46,187 nt of DNA, taken from the NCBI GenBank assembly GCA_022842885.1, contig JALHOR010000021.1, forward strand, positions 1-46,187, given 5' to 3'. The notes under the pieces were generated by a model. It ran no database searches, was not told the DNA's origin, and was given only the letters and a program-made list of their open reading frames with translations. The position numbers were made by a program, and so were the translations under genes. Shown in pieces: positions 24,651 to 37,730 of the stretch; position 1 is the stretch's first letter; the number at the start of each line of letters is the position of its first letter. Source of the stretch: Anaerolineae bacterium. GTDB lineage: Bacteria > Chloroflexota > Anaerolineae > Aggregatilineales > Phototrophicaceae.

Positions 24651-26438
24651 TTACAGCAAACTTTTTTGTTGCGGCGCTTCGTCGGGATGACGCAGTTGAT
24701 ATTTGCGGCTGCGGGCAGTCTCCAAAATATCGCGGGCGCTTTGCAAGCCCGCTTCACCGTCAGCGCCCAACATTGCCGCCAGTTCATGCACGCGCTGCTG
24801 GTCATCGTCCAACGGCGTGACTTGCGTCGAAGTGCGTTCACCTTTGACCAATTTTTTGACATGGTAATGACGGTCAGCATACCCTGCCAATTGTGGCATA
24901 TGCGTCACGACCATCACCTGATGCGAATCGGTTAAGCCCCATAATTTTTCGCCCACGACCGAGCCGATGCGTCCGCCGATGCCTTGGTCAATTTCATCAA
25001 AAATCAACAGGGGCGTTTCATCAGCACGCGATAATACACTTTTGAGCGAGAGCATAATCCGTGCCGCTTCACCACCAGAGGCGACTTTTGCCAATGGGCG
25101 CAATGGTTCACCGGGGTTGGCACTCATCATAAATTCCACTTTATCTATGCCTGTGGCATCAAACGCATAGCGTTTATCCTCGACAAAACAGCCATCAGGC
25201 GTTTCAGTGAGCGTAAGTGCCACTTCAAATTGGGTGCGCTCCATGCGTAAATCTTTTAGTTCTTGTACGACGCGTTTGCCCAAGGCTTGCCCGGCTTTTT
25301 CGCGCCCACGATGCAACCGCAAGCCCAATTCGCCAATGTGCCGCAGCATTTTTTCTTCCTGAACGCGCAGGTCATTCAAGCGTTCTTCGCTGTTTTCCAG
25401 CGTGTCCAGTTCGGCAGTGGCTTTGGCGGCATAGTCTAACACGCCTTGAATCGTATCGGTTTTATAGCGGCGTTTGAGCGATTTGATGAGTTCGAGCCGT
25501 TCTTCCAGCGTATTTAGCCGATTGGGATTAAACTCAATTTTATCGGCATAGCCACTCAGGGTTATAGCGAGTTCTTGCGCTCCATCACTCAGTTGTTCGG
25601 CTAAGTTGTAATCATCCGTCAAACGCGGGTCAATTTTTGCCAAGCGGCTCATCAACGTCGCCACTTGCATTAAAGTATCTACAACCGACGGGAGTTCAGA
25701 ATTTTCATCGCCATTTAATTGCTGAACCACTTCGCTGGTGAGTTCTGCCAGTTGTTCGCTGCTGCCCAACCTATCGCGTTCTGCTACGAGGTCGGTTTCT
25801 TCATCGGGCGATAATCCCGCCGCTTCGATTTCTTCCACTTCGTAGCGCAAGCGGTCAGCCCGGCGCTGGAGTTCTTCTTTATCCTGCACCAAAATTTTGA
25901 TTTGCGCCTGAACTTCATGCAGGGTTGCCACCACTTTCGCCAATCCAGCACGGACTTCTAGCAAATCGGCAAATTTATCCAGCAAATCCAGATGAGCGCG
26001 AGCGCGGAATAACGATAAATGGGCGCTTTGCCCATGAATATCCACCAATGCCTCACCAATTTCGCGCATAACATCGGCATTGACCGTGATGCCATTCACG
26101 CGGGCGCTGGAACGCCCATTGCGGCGGACTTCGCGGCTGAGGGTGAGTAGGTTGCTTTCCGGGTCATCGGGGTCGAGCAGTTCTTCCTCTTGCAGCAGCG
26201 GCACAATAATCCCCCGCACTCGTGGCGATAACGCAAAAACGCCCTCCACGACGGCTTTTTCCGCGCCTGCCCGGACGAAACTGCTATCTACGCGGCTACC
26301 CAAGAGCAGTTCAACCGCATCCAAGATAATGGATTTGCCCGCGCCCGTTTCGCCCGTAATCACATTAAACCCATGCTCAAACGTCAGTTCAAGCCGGTCA
26401 ATAATTGCAAAATTCTGGATTCGCAGTTCTTCAAGCAT
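24651..26438 (-). CDS. recN: DNA repair protein RecN
   Basis: The 595-residue SMC-like ATPase acts in double-strand break repair. It opens with MLEELRIQNFAIIDRLEL and Walker A GETGAGKS near residue 30, has a central coiled coil (about residues 155-360) and closes with the ABC signature VASGGEAARIMLSLK and Walker B LLIFDEIDQGIGG, then VTHMPQLAGYAD. The length matches the family. It follows nadK and the B-box protein on the same strand, a linkage often seen for nadK and recN. Confidence 0.95.
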   Translation of the reverse strand: MLEELRIQNFAIIDRLELTFEHGFNVITGETGAGKSIILDAVELLLGSRVDSSFVRAGAEKAVVEGVFALSPRVRGIIVPLLQEEELLDPDDPESNLLTLSREVRRNGRSSARVNGITVNADVMREIGEALVDIHGQSAHLSLFRARAHLDLLDKFADLLEVRAGLAKVVATLHEVQAQIKILVQDKEELQRRADRLRYEVEEIEAAGLSPDEETDLVAERDRLGSSEQLAELTSEVVQQLNGDENSELPSVVDTLMQVATLMSRLAKIDPRLTDDYNLAEQLSDGAQELAITLSGYADKIEFNPNRLNTLEERLELIKSLKRRYKTDTIQGVLDYAAKATAELDTLENSEERLNDLRVQEEKMLRHIGELGLRLHRGREKAGQALGKRVVQELKDLRMERTQFEVALTLTETPDGCFVEDKRYAFDATGIDKVEFMMSANPGEPLRPLAKVASGGEAARIMLSLKSVLSRADETPLLIFDEIDQGIGGRIGSVVGEKLWGLTDSHQVMVVTHMPQLAGYADRHYHVKKLVKGERTSTQVTPLDDDQQRVHELAAMLGADGEAGLQSARDILETARSRKYQLRHPDEAPQQKSLL

Positions 26439-26554
26439 AGGTTTCAGCTTTTAGTCGTTGGCTCTTCATAATTGATACTCTGATAATATCAAAGTTGTTA
26501 AAACCCATTGCAAAAATCATGGTCGCAGAAACACGAGATAAAGTGTCTCTAAGA

Positions 26555-27196
26555 TTATATCCTTACTTTAAAACGGGCGTAGGCACCGGAAACTGCCAAA
26601 GCGACAAAAATGAGAAAGACCGGATTCAAGAATACCTGATTCAGTGCGTATACAATGGCGCTGTCGCTAATTTGTGTCGCTTGCATCAAACGTACCATAT
26701 CCGATTGGCGTGGCATATTCGCGGATAAACCGCCGTCCAAATATCGCTGATAAAAGAAATAGGCTTCCAGAATGCCACCCAATAAGCCACCGATGCCTGT
26801 TGTGACGGCACCAATCAGGTGCGAATAGAGTCCGCGGCGCCGTTCTGTTAGGCGTAGCGCGATTTCCGCCACACCGCCGCCCAATGCCGGACCTAAAAAG
26901 ACCACAAAAATCCATTGCGATAAAAATTGAACCTGTTGCAAAATCAATGTGGCAATTGCCATGCCCACAAAACACACTGCGCCATGAATCAGCATATCGC
27001 GGGTGCTGCCATGAAAAAATTTAACGTCGTGCTGGCGCGAACATTCTTTGCACATGTATCCGGTCGGTGTTCGTACTAAACAATCCAAACACATCGGACG
27101 TTCACACCGAATGCAGCGCAAGGTCGCTTCATTCTTGGGGTGCTTGGGGCAAAATATCATATCTTGATTGGGCATATTGGTTACAGGCGTCGTCAT
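26555..27196 (-). CDS. B-box-type zinc-finger membrane protein
   Basis: The 213-residue protein starts with a B-box-like zinc site (FCPKHPKNEATLRCIRCERPM then CLDCLVR and CKEC), about residues 14-50. About four membrane helices follow, with a Gly-rich stretch. Such fusions occur in bacteria and archaea, with unknown function, possibly protein binding at the membrane. The gene sits between nadK (24 bases upstream) and recN, and is probably co-transcribed. ATG 27196 follows GAGGA; the GTG one codon upstream is an alternative. Confidence 0.82.
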   Translation of the reverse strand: MTTPVTNMPNQDMIFCPKHPKNEATLRCIRCERPMCLDCLVRTPTGYMCKECSRQHDVKFFHGSTRDMLIHGAVCFVGMAIATLILQQVQFLSQWIFVVFLGPALGGGVAEIALRLTERRRGLYSHLIGAVTTGIGGLLGGILEAYFFYQRYLDGGLSANMPRQSDMVRLMQATQISDSAIVYALNQVFLNPVFLIFVALAVSGAYARFKVRI

Positions 27197-27222
27197 CACA
27201 GTATCCTCAAAACTATGCTGGC

Positions 27223-28092
27223 TTATTCTGGTGCCGAACGGTTGACGCGCGGCTCCAAACGGTCTAACAATGAACGATAAAAATAACCCGCCGGACGCAG
27301 CCGCACAAACCGGCTGATATGCTGGCTGGCGCGAATTTGAATGGTATCATTCGGCATCAGCGTCATCTGATACACGCCATCCAACATCAATGCCACTGGA
27401 TTGCGATTGCTGGCTGCCGGACGCACTGCCACTTGAGCGCCCTCTGATAAAACAATCGGACGATCCATACTGAGGTGGGGCGCTGCTGGAATAATCAAAA
27501 TATTTTCCAGTTCCGGCGGCAAAATGGGACCACCAACTGCCAGCGCATATGCTGTTGACCCGGTGGGTGACGCAATAATCAGCGCATCCGAGTTGTAGGT
27601 CGTTGCCCATAAGCCGTCAATATAAGTATCCAATTGAATCATACGCCCAAACCGATCGCCACTGATAACGGCATCATTAAGCGCATCGCCTTGCAAAATA
27701 ATCGCCTCATCGCGCTTGACCTGTGCCGCTAACATCATGCGATGTTCCACCCAATAGTCGTGCGCCAACACGCGGTCTAATTGAGCATCATAATCATGCG
27801 GGTTAGAAATTTCCGTCAAAAAACCCAATCGCCCCATATTCACGCCCAGTACGGGAATTTGATAGGGCGCACACACGCGGGCGGCTTTCAGCATCGCGCC
27901 ATCCCCGCCAATAGCCACGACCATGTTGGCTTGCATCACCGCTTCGATGATGCTCGTTTCATCCCAGATTGCATAACACCACGTTTGCAACCCACGCTGC
28001 TGCAATTTCTGGGCGATTTGTTCTGCAAGGGGCGCTGTTTCTGGTCGGTTAGGGTGTGCCAGTACCCCAATACACTTCAGCGGTGTTGTCAT
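27223..28092 (-). CDS. nadK: NAD kinase
   Basis: The 289-residue enzyme phosphorylates NAD to NADP. The phosphate-binding loop is GGDGAMLKAAR, where most family members have GGDGT. GVNMGRLGFLTE follows, and then the signature ASPTGSTAYALAVGGPI, which binds NAD. It is cytoplasmic. It is the first gene of a run with the B-box protein and recN. The GGDGT to GGDGA change is at a position usually near the phosphate donor, but the rest of the site is intact, so I expect it to be active. Confidence 0.95.
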   Translation of the reverse strand: MTTPLKCIGVLAHPNRPETAPLAEQIAQKLQQRGLQTWCYAIWDETSIIEAVMQANMVVAIGGDGAMLKAARVCAPYQIPVLGVNMGRLGFLTEISNPHDYDAQLDRVLAHDYWVEHRMMLAAQVKRDEAIILQGDALNDAVISGDRFGRMIQLDTYIDGLWATTYNSDALIIASPTGSTAYALAVGGPILPPELENILIIPAAPHLSMDRPIVLSEGAQVAVRPAASNRNPVALMLDGVYQMTLMPNDTIQIRASQHISRFVRLRPAGYFYRSLLDRLEPRVNRSAPE

Positions 28093-28269
28093 CGGTGTTT
28101 GGTCGCTTATGGTTCGTTAGCGCGTGATTAAAGTATTTTGACAATACGAGTCTACATCCGATATTGCCTACGTGCTATTGGCATTGTCCAGATATTAATA
28201 TATTCAATCAAATGGGATTTGATTAGAAACAATGCTGATTTTAGCACAAATGTTCAGAATAAGGAAAGG

Positions 28270-30147
28270 TTAAAAAGTAGGTGAGGTTGAAGTATGGGAT
28301 GCCAATTGGAGGCGCACACAAAAACGACTGCCTTTGCCGGGTTCACTTTCCACCCGGATTTCGCCATTGTGCTGCTCCACAATTTGCCGGGCAATCGTCA
28401 GTCCTAGCCCGGTGCCTTTTTCCTGAACATTGCCTGCCCGCACAAACGGCATAAACACTTTAGGAAGATAGTCGGCAGGAATACCGATACCGCTATCTTC
28501 GATACAAATTTCTGCCCAATCATAAGCGGCTTTGGTCAGGGTGACAGTAATTCTGCCGCCATCGGGCGTGTAATTGATCGCATTGGCAATGAGGTTGGTC
28601 AAAACTTGGGTCATGCGGTCATGGTCTATCGAAGCTCGCAGCGGAAAATCAGGATAGTGAGTACTGAGAAGATGATGTTTACGCTCGGCTTCGGGACGTT
28701 GAGTGGCAACGACATCGGCAATGAGTTCTTGCAAAACGTTGATGTCGCGTTCCAATTGGATTTTGCCGCTTTCAAAACGTGCCGTGTCCAGCAAATCATC
28801 TACCAAGCGTCGCATTCGCGCTGTCACCCGGTGAATCGTCTGAATATGTTCGCTGAAGCGGTGCGGTTGTTTTTCCAGCAAGTATAAGCGTGTCGTGAGG
28901 TTGGTGAGGGGCGTGCGAAGTTCGTGCGAAGCATAAGAAACAAAACGATTTTTTTGTTCTTGTAGTGCCTTCTCTTGGCTAATATCGCGCAGCACCAATA
29001 ATGACCCAACATGATGCGAGTCGCGCCGGATAAGCCATGCCCGAATACTCATCTCCAGTTCGCTCTTATCTTGGCGATGCACACGCAGTTCGCCCTGCCA
29101 TTGTCCATTGGTTTGCAAAACCTGAACAATTTCCGCATGGCGGGCTTTGGCATCGTCTGGGGATACACTGGCAACATCCAAAATACTGAGTAAACCTTGC
29201 CAATTAGCGCGGTTGTAACCGAGTAACTGCGTGAAAGCGGGATTGATATATTGGGTTTGCTGGTCTTCGCGGAAGACGACACCATCGCTCATGGTTTCCA
29301 GAATTGCCGATAGATGAGCGCGTTCTGTCGCCAGTTGTGTGGTACGTTCTGCAATACGTTGTTCTAGGCGTTCTGCCTCTAATTGCAACGCCTGATGCAA
29401 ATGGGCTTTCTCAATCGCCACTGCCAGCAAATCTGCCAGCGTTTGTAGGATAAGAATATCATCAGGATTAAAAGCATTTTCGTCTAAACTTTGGATGTCG
29501 AGCGCGCCTATAACGCCCTGCTGCACTTTGAGTGGCACTGCCATTTCTGAGCGCGTGTTGGGCAAAGCAGGATTCGAATAATGGCGTTCATCATGGCGGA
29601 CATCCGGGGCGATACGGGCTTCGCCGGTGCGCGTGACATACCCAATAATGCCCATTTCCCCCACTTTGAGTTTATGTTGGCGTTCTACCATCCCTTGACT
29701 GGCTTCGCCACCCGCCGCCGCACGCAAAATTGCATATTCATGGGCATCATCCACCAGAAAAATGCCCACATGGTAAAAACCAAAACGCTCATGAATGAGT
29801 TGAACCGCGCTTTCCAAAAGCGTGTTTAAATCTGGCTTGGCAGAGGCATCGCGGGCAGTTTGTGCCGCTACCTGCAAACCCACTGCCAAACGGTCATAAT
29901 CGGTCTGGGCATGGGTTTTGACCTGCTGCGTTACCCGTTCCAAATAAGTCAAAATGCCGAAGATACTTATTGCTAAGGTCACAATCAGCGCAAAAGTGAC
30001 AACTTCCAACCATAAGTGATGCGTGTCTTCATCGCTGAGGATAACGACCAAATGCAGGAGTGAGATGACAGGAATAAAAATCACAAAGCGTCTGAGCCAG
30101 CGCAGTGTTATTTGGACATAGGCTAGATTTTGCAATGTGACCAACAC
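28270..30147 (-). CDS. Membrane sensor histidine kinase with GAF and PAS domains
   Basis: The 625-residue protein has two membrane helices near the N-terminus (FVIFIPVISLLHLVVIL and LEVVTFALIVTLAISIFGIL). A GAF domain (about residues 90-250), a coiled coil, a PAS domain (ILETMSDGVVFR…), a HisKA domain with phospho-acceptor His in SYASHELRTPLT, and a HATPase domain (NLIANAINYTPDGG, GTGLGLTIARQIV) follow. No response regulator is adjacent. The frame continues upstream to 30246, but a good promoter lies inside that part, so I start at GTG 30147 with AGG upstream. Confidence 0.88.
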   Translation of the reverse strand: MLVTLQNLAYVQITLRWLRRFVIFIPVISLLHLVVILSDEDTHHLWLEVVTFALIVTLAISIFGILTYLERVTQQVKTHAQTDYDRLAVGLQVAAQTARDASAKPDLNTLLESAVQLIHERFGFYHVGIFLVDDAHEYAILRAAAGGEASQGMVERQHKLKVGEMGIIGYVTRTGEARIAPDVRHDERHYSNPALPNTRSEMAVPLKVQQGVIGALDIQSLDENAFNPDDILILQTLADLLAVAIEKAHLHQALQLEAERLEQRIAERTTQLATERAHLSAILETMSDGVVFREDQQTQYINPAFTQLLGYNRANWQGLLSILDVASVSPDDAKARHAEIVQVLQTNGQWQGELRVHRQDKSELEMSIRAWLIRRDSHHVGSLLVLRDISQEKALQEQKNRFVSYASHELRTPLTNLTTRLYLLEKQPHRFSEHIQTIHRVTARMRRLVDDLLDTARFESGKIQLERDINVLQELIADVVATQRPEAERKHHLLSTHYPDFPLRASIDHDRMTQVLTNLIANAINYTPDGGRITVTLTKAAYDWAEICIEDSGIGIPADYLPKVFMPFVRAGNVQEKGTGLGLTIARQIVEQHNGEIRVESEPGKGSRFCVRLQLASHTSTSPTF

Positions 30148-30213
30148 GGGTATGTGCCTGTCATTCCGATTGGATTTAGACAAAAATAAAGACACATTAC
30201 ATCTAATAACCTT

Positions 30214-30242
30214 ATGATACTCGAAATATGATAAAGCGTCAA
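30214..30242 (-). promoter_or_regulatory. Promoter candidate of the histidine kinase gene
   Basis: On the minus strand TTGACG (30237-30242) and TATCAT (30214-30219) are exactly 17 bases apart, about 65 bases before the proposed GTG start. Confidence 0.6.
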
Positions 30243-30403
30243 ACAAAATAACGCCAAATTTCGTTAAATCTTTAAAAATATTTTAAACCTCGCTGCAAAT
30301 CTCTTAATATCAAAGCGGTATGCTGCTAAGGTGTGCGCTTTTAGCCATTTCCAGCACATTTCGTCAACTAACTAACGGTACACCGATACAGAGGAGAAGC
30401 GCC

Positions 30404-31768
30404 ATGCTGAAGCGGTATTGGAGTTGTGTCTTATCAATTTTTCTGTTCCTATTGGTTATAGGGGCGACTGCTCAAGAGATGACGCCAGCAGCGACGCTGG
30501 CAAGCCGCGACGAATTTACAACTTTGGTGGCATTGGTCGAAGCGGCTGGCTTGACCGATGTTTTGAATGGGGAAACTGCCCTCACCGTTTTTGCGCCGAC
30601 AAATGCTGCTTTTGAGGCTTTACCCGCTGTCGTTGTGGCGTATTTGGCAGAGGATGTTGAATTACTCACCCGCGTACTGACGTATCATGTGGTATCAGGC
30701 ACGGTCATGGCTGCGGATGTGACGACTATGAGCGTGGAATCGCTGGAAATGACCACGATGGGGGCAGCGCCATTGGGCAGCACGCTGGATATTGTGGTGG
30801 ATGCAACTGGCGTGCATGTGGATGGTGTGGATGTGGTGGAAGCCGATATTGTGGCAGGCAATAGTGTTATTCATGCCATTAATGGGGTGTTAATTCCCAT
30901 TATTGAGATTGAAGAAGTGGATGCTTTGGAGTTTGATGGCGATATTAACATTGCGGGCAGTTCCACTGTTTTTCCATTGACGGAGCGCATGGCAGATTTG
31001 TTCAGCGAAGAAGGATTTGCCGACGCGCTGACGATTGACAGCATTGGTACGGGCGCTGGGTTTGAGCGTTTTTGTGTAGCGGCAGAAACGGATATTTCCA
31101 ATGCCAGCCGCGCTATCCGGGATACTGAGATTGAAAGCTGTGTCGCCAACAACCGCACGCCGATTGAATTTCGTGTAGGGACAGATGCCTTGGCGGTGGT
31201 CGTCAGCATTGAAAATGACTTCCTGACTGATTTAACGTTGGAAGAATTGGCGCGGGTTTACAGTGGGGATGCCCAATTATGGAGCGATATTAACCCGGCG
31301 TATCCAGCAGAAGCGATTGTATTATACAGCCCTGGCACCGACAGCGGCACCTTCGATTATTTTGTGGAAGAAGTTTTTGATGAAGATGACAGCCTGATTC
31401 GGGCGTCGGGTGCCCAATTTTCTGAAAATGACAATGTGCTGGTGCAGGGGGTTGAAAGCAGTATCTATGCCATTGGGTACTTTGGTTATGCCTATTATCA
31501 GGAAAATCAAGCGGGCTTAAAAATCTTGAGCATCAATGGCATTGCTCCCACCGAAACCACTGCGGAAAGTGGCGAATACCCCTTAGCGCGTCCGCTGTTC
31601 ATTTACAGCGATGCCAGCATCATCATGGATAAACCCCAAGTGGGCGCGTTCATCAATTTCTATCTTTCTGGCGTCAATGATGAAATATTGGATGTGGGCT
31701 ATTTCCCGGCATCCAAACGCGCGTTGAATCTGGCAAAGTTATCGCTGATGGCAGCAATGGCTGAATAA
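30404..31768 (+). CDS. FAS1-phosphate-binding (PstS-like) fusion protein
   Basis: The 454-residue exported protein has a signal peptide (CVLSIFLFLLVIGATAQ). A fasciclin FAS1 domain (about residues 30-160, with TVFAPTNAAF and TYHVVSGTV) follows, then a periplasmic phosphate-binding PstS-like domain (about 175-440, with INIAGSSTVFPLTERM, IGTGAGFERFC, NASRAI and YSPGTDSGTFDYFVEEVF). FAS1 mediates adhesion; PstS binds phosphate for Pst uptake. The combination could capture phosphate at a surface scaffold. No pstCAB follows. GAGGAGAAG precedes ATG 30404. A strong terminator follows. Confidence 0.88.
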   Translation: MLKRYWSCVLSIFLFLLVIGATAQEMTPAATLASRDEFTTLVALVEAAGLTDVLNGETALTVFAPTNAAFEALPAVVVAYLAEDVELLTRVLTYHVVSGTVMAADVTTMSVESLEMTTMGAAPLGSTLDIVVDATGVHVDGVDVVEADIVAGNSVIHAINGVLIPIIEIEEVDALEFDGDINIAGSSTVFPLTERMADLFSEEGFADALTIDSIGTGAGFERFCVAAETDISNASRAIRDTEIESCVANNRTPIEFRVGTDALAVVVSIENDFLTDLTLEELARVYSGDAQLWSDINPAYPAEAIVLYSPGTDSGTFDYFVEEVFDEDDSLIRASGAQFSENDNVLVQGVESSIYAIGYFGYAYYQENQAGLKILSINGIAPTETTAESGEYPLARPLFIYSDASIIMDKPQVGAFINFYLSGVNDEILDVGYFPASKRALNLAKLSLMAAMAE

Positions 31769-31796
31769 CAGGCTTGTTCGAGAATTTTTTCGATGA

Positions 31797-31821
31797 GGGC
31801 GCGAAGGCTGCGCCCTTTTTT
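31797..31821 (+). terminator. Terminator of the FAS1-PstS gene
   Basis: A 6-bp all-GC stem GGGCGC / GCGCCC with a 7-base loop is followed by six T residues, 28 bases after the stop. Confidence 0.9.
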
Positions 31822-31840
31822 CATCGCAAAGCAATTTTCA

Positions 31841-31911
31841 CCACAGAGGCACGGAGAACACCGAGAAAACCAAAAGCAATTGAATCGCCAAGAATACAGA
31901 GAAAAACGAAA
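31841..31911. other. Degenerate repeat-like intergenic sequence
   Basis: The sequence around ACCACAGAGGCACGGAGA and the following Ala/Lys-codon-like purine runs resembles a dispersed non-coding filler sequence seen in many environmental genomes. No gene is visible. It lies between the FAS1-PstS terminator and the Uma2 remnant. Confidence 0.3.
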
Positions 31912-31943
31912 TCTAACCGATAAATCGGTTTCTTGATTTTGCG

Positions 31944-32093
31944 TTAGGCGTCGGTTTTTAGTGTTTTGCTGTGACCAAAGACAGTTGGTAACTTGGGTCT
32001 CCTCGCGCCATTGATGAGTTCAAACGGTTGCTGGTCATGCTGCTGGATAAACTCTGCCAGCGGCATTCCCACGCGGGTCATGATGAGCGTCAT
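31944..32093 (-). pseudogene. Remnant of a Uma2 family endonuclease
   Basis: The 49-residue frame reads MTLIMTRVGMPLAEFIQQ then HDQQPFELINGARRPKLPT. This matches the N-terminus of Uma2 (DUF820) proteins, which carry a restriction-like fold and number about 190 residues. It stops after TLKTDA with no catalytic core, so only the start of the gene remains. GAGG sits 8 bases before the ATG. The rest was probably lost by deletion before mfd. Confidence 0.65.
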
Positions 32094-32137
32094 CGGTTTA
32101 TCCTCACCTTGATTTTTTATCTATGATTATAATGCAT

Positions 32138-35947
<3,810 letters not shown>

Positions 35948-35988
35948 AACAGGCTGTTATTCCTTATGTTCGTTTGCGGGGACAGAGT

Positions 35989-36016
35989 AGTATAGCAGTG
36001 CGCTAATTGATTGAAA
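35989..36016 (-). promoter_or_regulatory. mfd: Promoter candidate of mfd
   Basis: On the minus strand TTTCAA (36011-36016) and TATACT (35989-35994) are 16 bases apart, about 40 bases before the mfd start. Confidence 0.45.
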
Positions 36017-36044
36017 AGAGAATGATACGGGTTGATACCAATCA

Positions 36045-36971
36045 CTATTTACGCCCGAACCAGCCGCTTTTTTTGGGCGCAAAAAATTTCCCATGTGTCA
36101 GGGTTGTCATGCCGCCGCCTAGTGGGTCAAACATCGGGCGTTGTTCAGCGAGCAGCAGTTCCACGCTGCGCGGCTGCGCCCGATACGTGACAATTTCCAT
36201 GAAAGCGCCTTGCTCACGGAAAAGCTGCTGCGTCATGGGCAAATCTAAGGCATTCATATCTGACCAGCGCCATTTTTCTGGGTAAAAATAATAATAAACC
36301 AGATAAGCCGCCGCGGTTGCAATGCCTACCCCACGATTTTTATACTGCCACAAATCCACACCGGCATGGGTAGCGGCTTCGGCAGCTAATGTCAACGCGC
36401 TCACCATCTGCATTTGGCGCATAAAGGTTTCTTCGCTTTTGCCGCTGATTGCCGATTTGATGTAACCTTCAACATGAATATCGTGGTCAATCACCCGCCG
36501 GAAACCCGCCGCACCCGCCTCAAACCAAGGTTCATAGTCTAAGGCAATGCCCGCCGCAATGCCTAATGTATGGTACCAAGCGCGTTCTAAGGGCGTCATT
36601 TCCGCATTATCGGCTAATGCGGCTTCTATAACGGGCAAAAACGGCGGTTGCACGGATGGATTCGCCGGATGGTCACGCAGCATTTCCCAGATATGCAGCA
36701 GGCTGATGATTTGGCGTATTTGTTCTAAGCGCGTTTGAGCTTCAGGCTGGGCGGCGTTAAGGGCTACCAAGGCTTGCTCACCAGCGGCGCTATCCTCCGC
36801 TAACCGATAGCGATAGGCATGATAATATAACGCCGCCAATGGCTCTGATGGCAATTCACCCATGAGGTGATTCCAAGCGGTGGCAACAGGCTCAGTCTGC
36901 TGGTTGGTGAGCAGTGCCGTTTTGTGTGACCTATCAAAATATAAACCGAAATGCGATGTTTGAAATGTCAT
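36045..36971 (-). CDS. Alpha-helical protein, possibly alginate-lyase-like fold
   Basis: The 308-residue protein is mostly helical with many aromatic residues. GIAAGIALDYEPWFEAGA, MVSALTLAAEAATHAGVDLW and GIATAAAYLVYYYFYPEKW resemble helices of (alpha/alpha) toroid proteins such as the alginate lyase family, but I see no certain catalytic residues and cannot confirm it. No signal peptide is seen. The C-terminus is basic (FFAPKKSGWFGRK). It lies directly upstream of mfd on the same strand, about 100 bases away, with mfd's own promoter between. Confidence 0.6.
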   Translation of the reverse strand: MTFQTSHFGLYFDRSHKTALLTNQQTEPVATAWNHLMGELPSEPLAALYYHAYRYRLAEDSAAGEQALVALNAAQPEAQTRLEQIRQIISLLHIWEMLRDHPANPSVQPPFLPVIEAALADNAEMTPLERAWYHTLGIAAGIALDYEPWFEAGAAGFRRVIDHDIHVEGYIKSAISGKSEETFMRQMQMVSALTLAAEAATHAGVDLWQYKNRGVGIATAAAYLVYYYFYPEKWRWSDMNALDLPMTQQLFREQGAFMEIVTYRAQPRSVELLLAEQRPMFDPLGGGMTTLTHGKFFAPKKSGWFGRK

Positions 36972-37017
36972 AGGATTTTGTTATAAGTTACACACCTTCG
37001 TAACAGGTGTTTATAGT

Positions 37018-37045
37018 TTGATTTCGCAATTCTGCGACTTATGCT
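37018..37045 (+). promoter_or_regulatory. Promoter candidate of the 37089 gene
   Basis: TTGATT (37018-37023) and TATGCT (37040-37045) are 16 bases apart, about 45 bases before GTG 37089. A small hairpin (ACACCT / AGGTGT, 36992-37010) lies upstream of it. Confidence 0.5.
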
Positions 37046-37088
37046 AGTATAGAGGAAATCTTTTATTTCATGAAAGTATCAGTGGGCT

Positions 37089-37706
37089 GTGGACGAGCAA
37101 TTCACATCCAATATTCAGGATGATGGGGATGCCCGCAAGGCATTGGCAGTGTTGCGCCAAAAACGCGACCAACTCAGCCGCGATTATGCGGCAGGGCATT
37201 TAAACGCGGCACAATTTAATGCTATGTATCGGCATTATATGGAAAAAAGCGCCATCATCGAAAAAATCTTGGAGAGTAACCCCGAATCCGAAGTATGGCG
37301 GAATGTGGCAGTACAAGGTGCCACCGCTTTCTTACGTGAACGGTTTGAGGCGCGTCCGATTTATATGGTTGTTTTCCGGCGCGATGAACGCAGCCCCTTA
37401 TTGGCAAGTGGCAAACTCCCGCAAAAAGCCGCCCGGCAGGTGCATCGCCTGTTGACCGTGATTTGGCAATCAAACGCTTGGCGCACTGGCATGGCACGCA
37501 AATCGTTGGGTGACGGCATGTGGCTGTTGCTGACGATTGGCGAAAACGCGCTAACGATTACAGTTTTTTTCATGCAACCCTCGGTACTCCAAGTCAACAA
37601 AGTCCGCGATTTACACGCCGATTTTGAACGCGCTAACCGCATGGCGCTCATCCGCAATGTCCCGGCTGGACGGATGGTATTCCCGCAACGGGCATTGTTT
37701 GAATAA
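37089..37706 (+). CDS. Hypothetical protein
   Basis: The 205-residue soluble protein starts with a charged helical region (residues 15-70, including a possible coiled coil RHYMEKSAIIEKIL). It continues into an alpha/beta part (RPIYMVVFRRDERSPLLAS, WLLLTIGENALTITVFFM). I recognise no family. The start is GTG 37089, just after a good promoter, with no strong ribosome site. It converges with the MOP-like transporter, with stops about 25 bases apart. Confidence 0.6.
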   Translation: MDEQFTSNIQDDGDARKALAVLRQKRDQLSRDYAAGHLNAAQFNAMYRHYMEKSAIIEKILESNPESEVWRNVAVQGATAFLRERFEARPIYMVVFRRDERSPLLASGKLPQKAARQVHRLLTVIWQSNAWRTGMARKSLGDGMWLLLTIGENALTITVFFMQPSVLQVNKVRDLHADFERANRMALIRNVPAGRMVFPQRALFE

Positions 37707-37730
37707 ATCTCCTTCATAAAATCTCAGAGA

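Noticed and set aside
30148..30246. N-terminal extension of the histidine kinase
   Set aside because: A TTGACG-17-TATCAT promoter lies inside it and the TTG start has no ribosome site.
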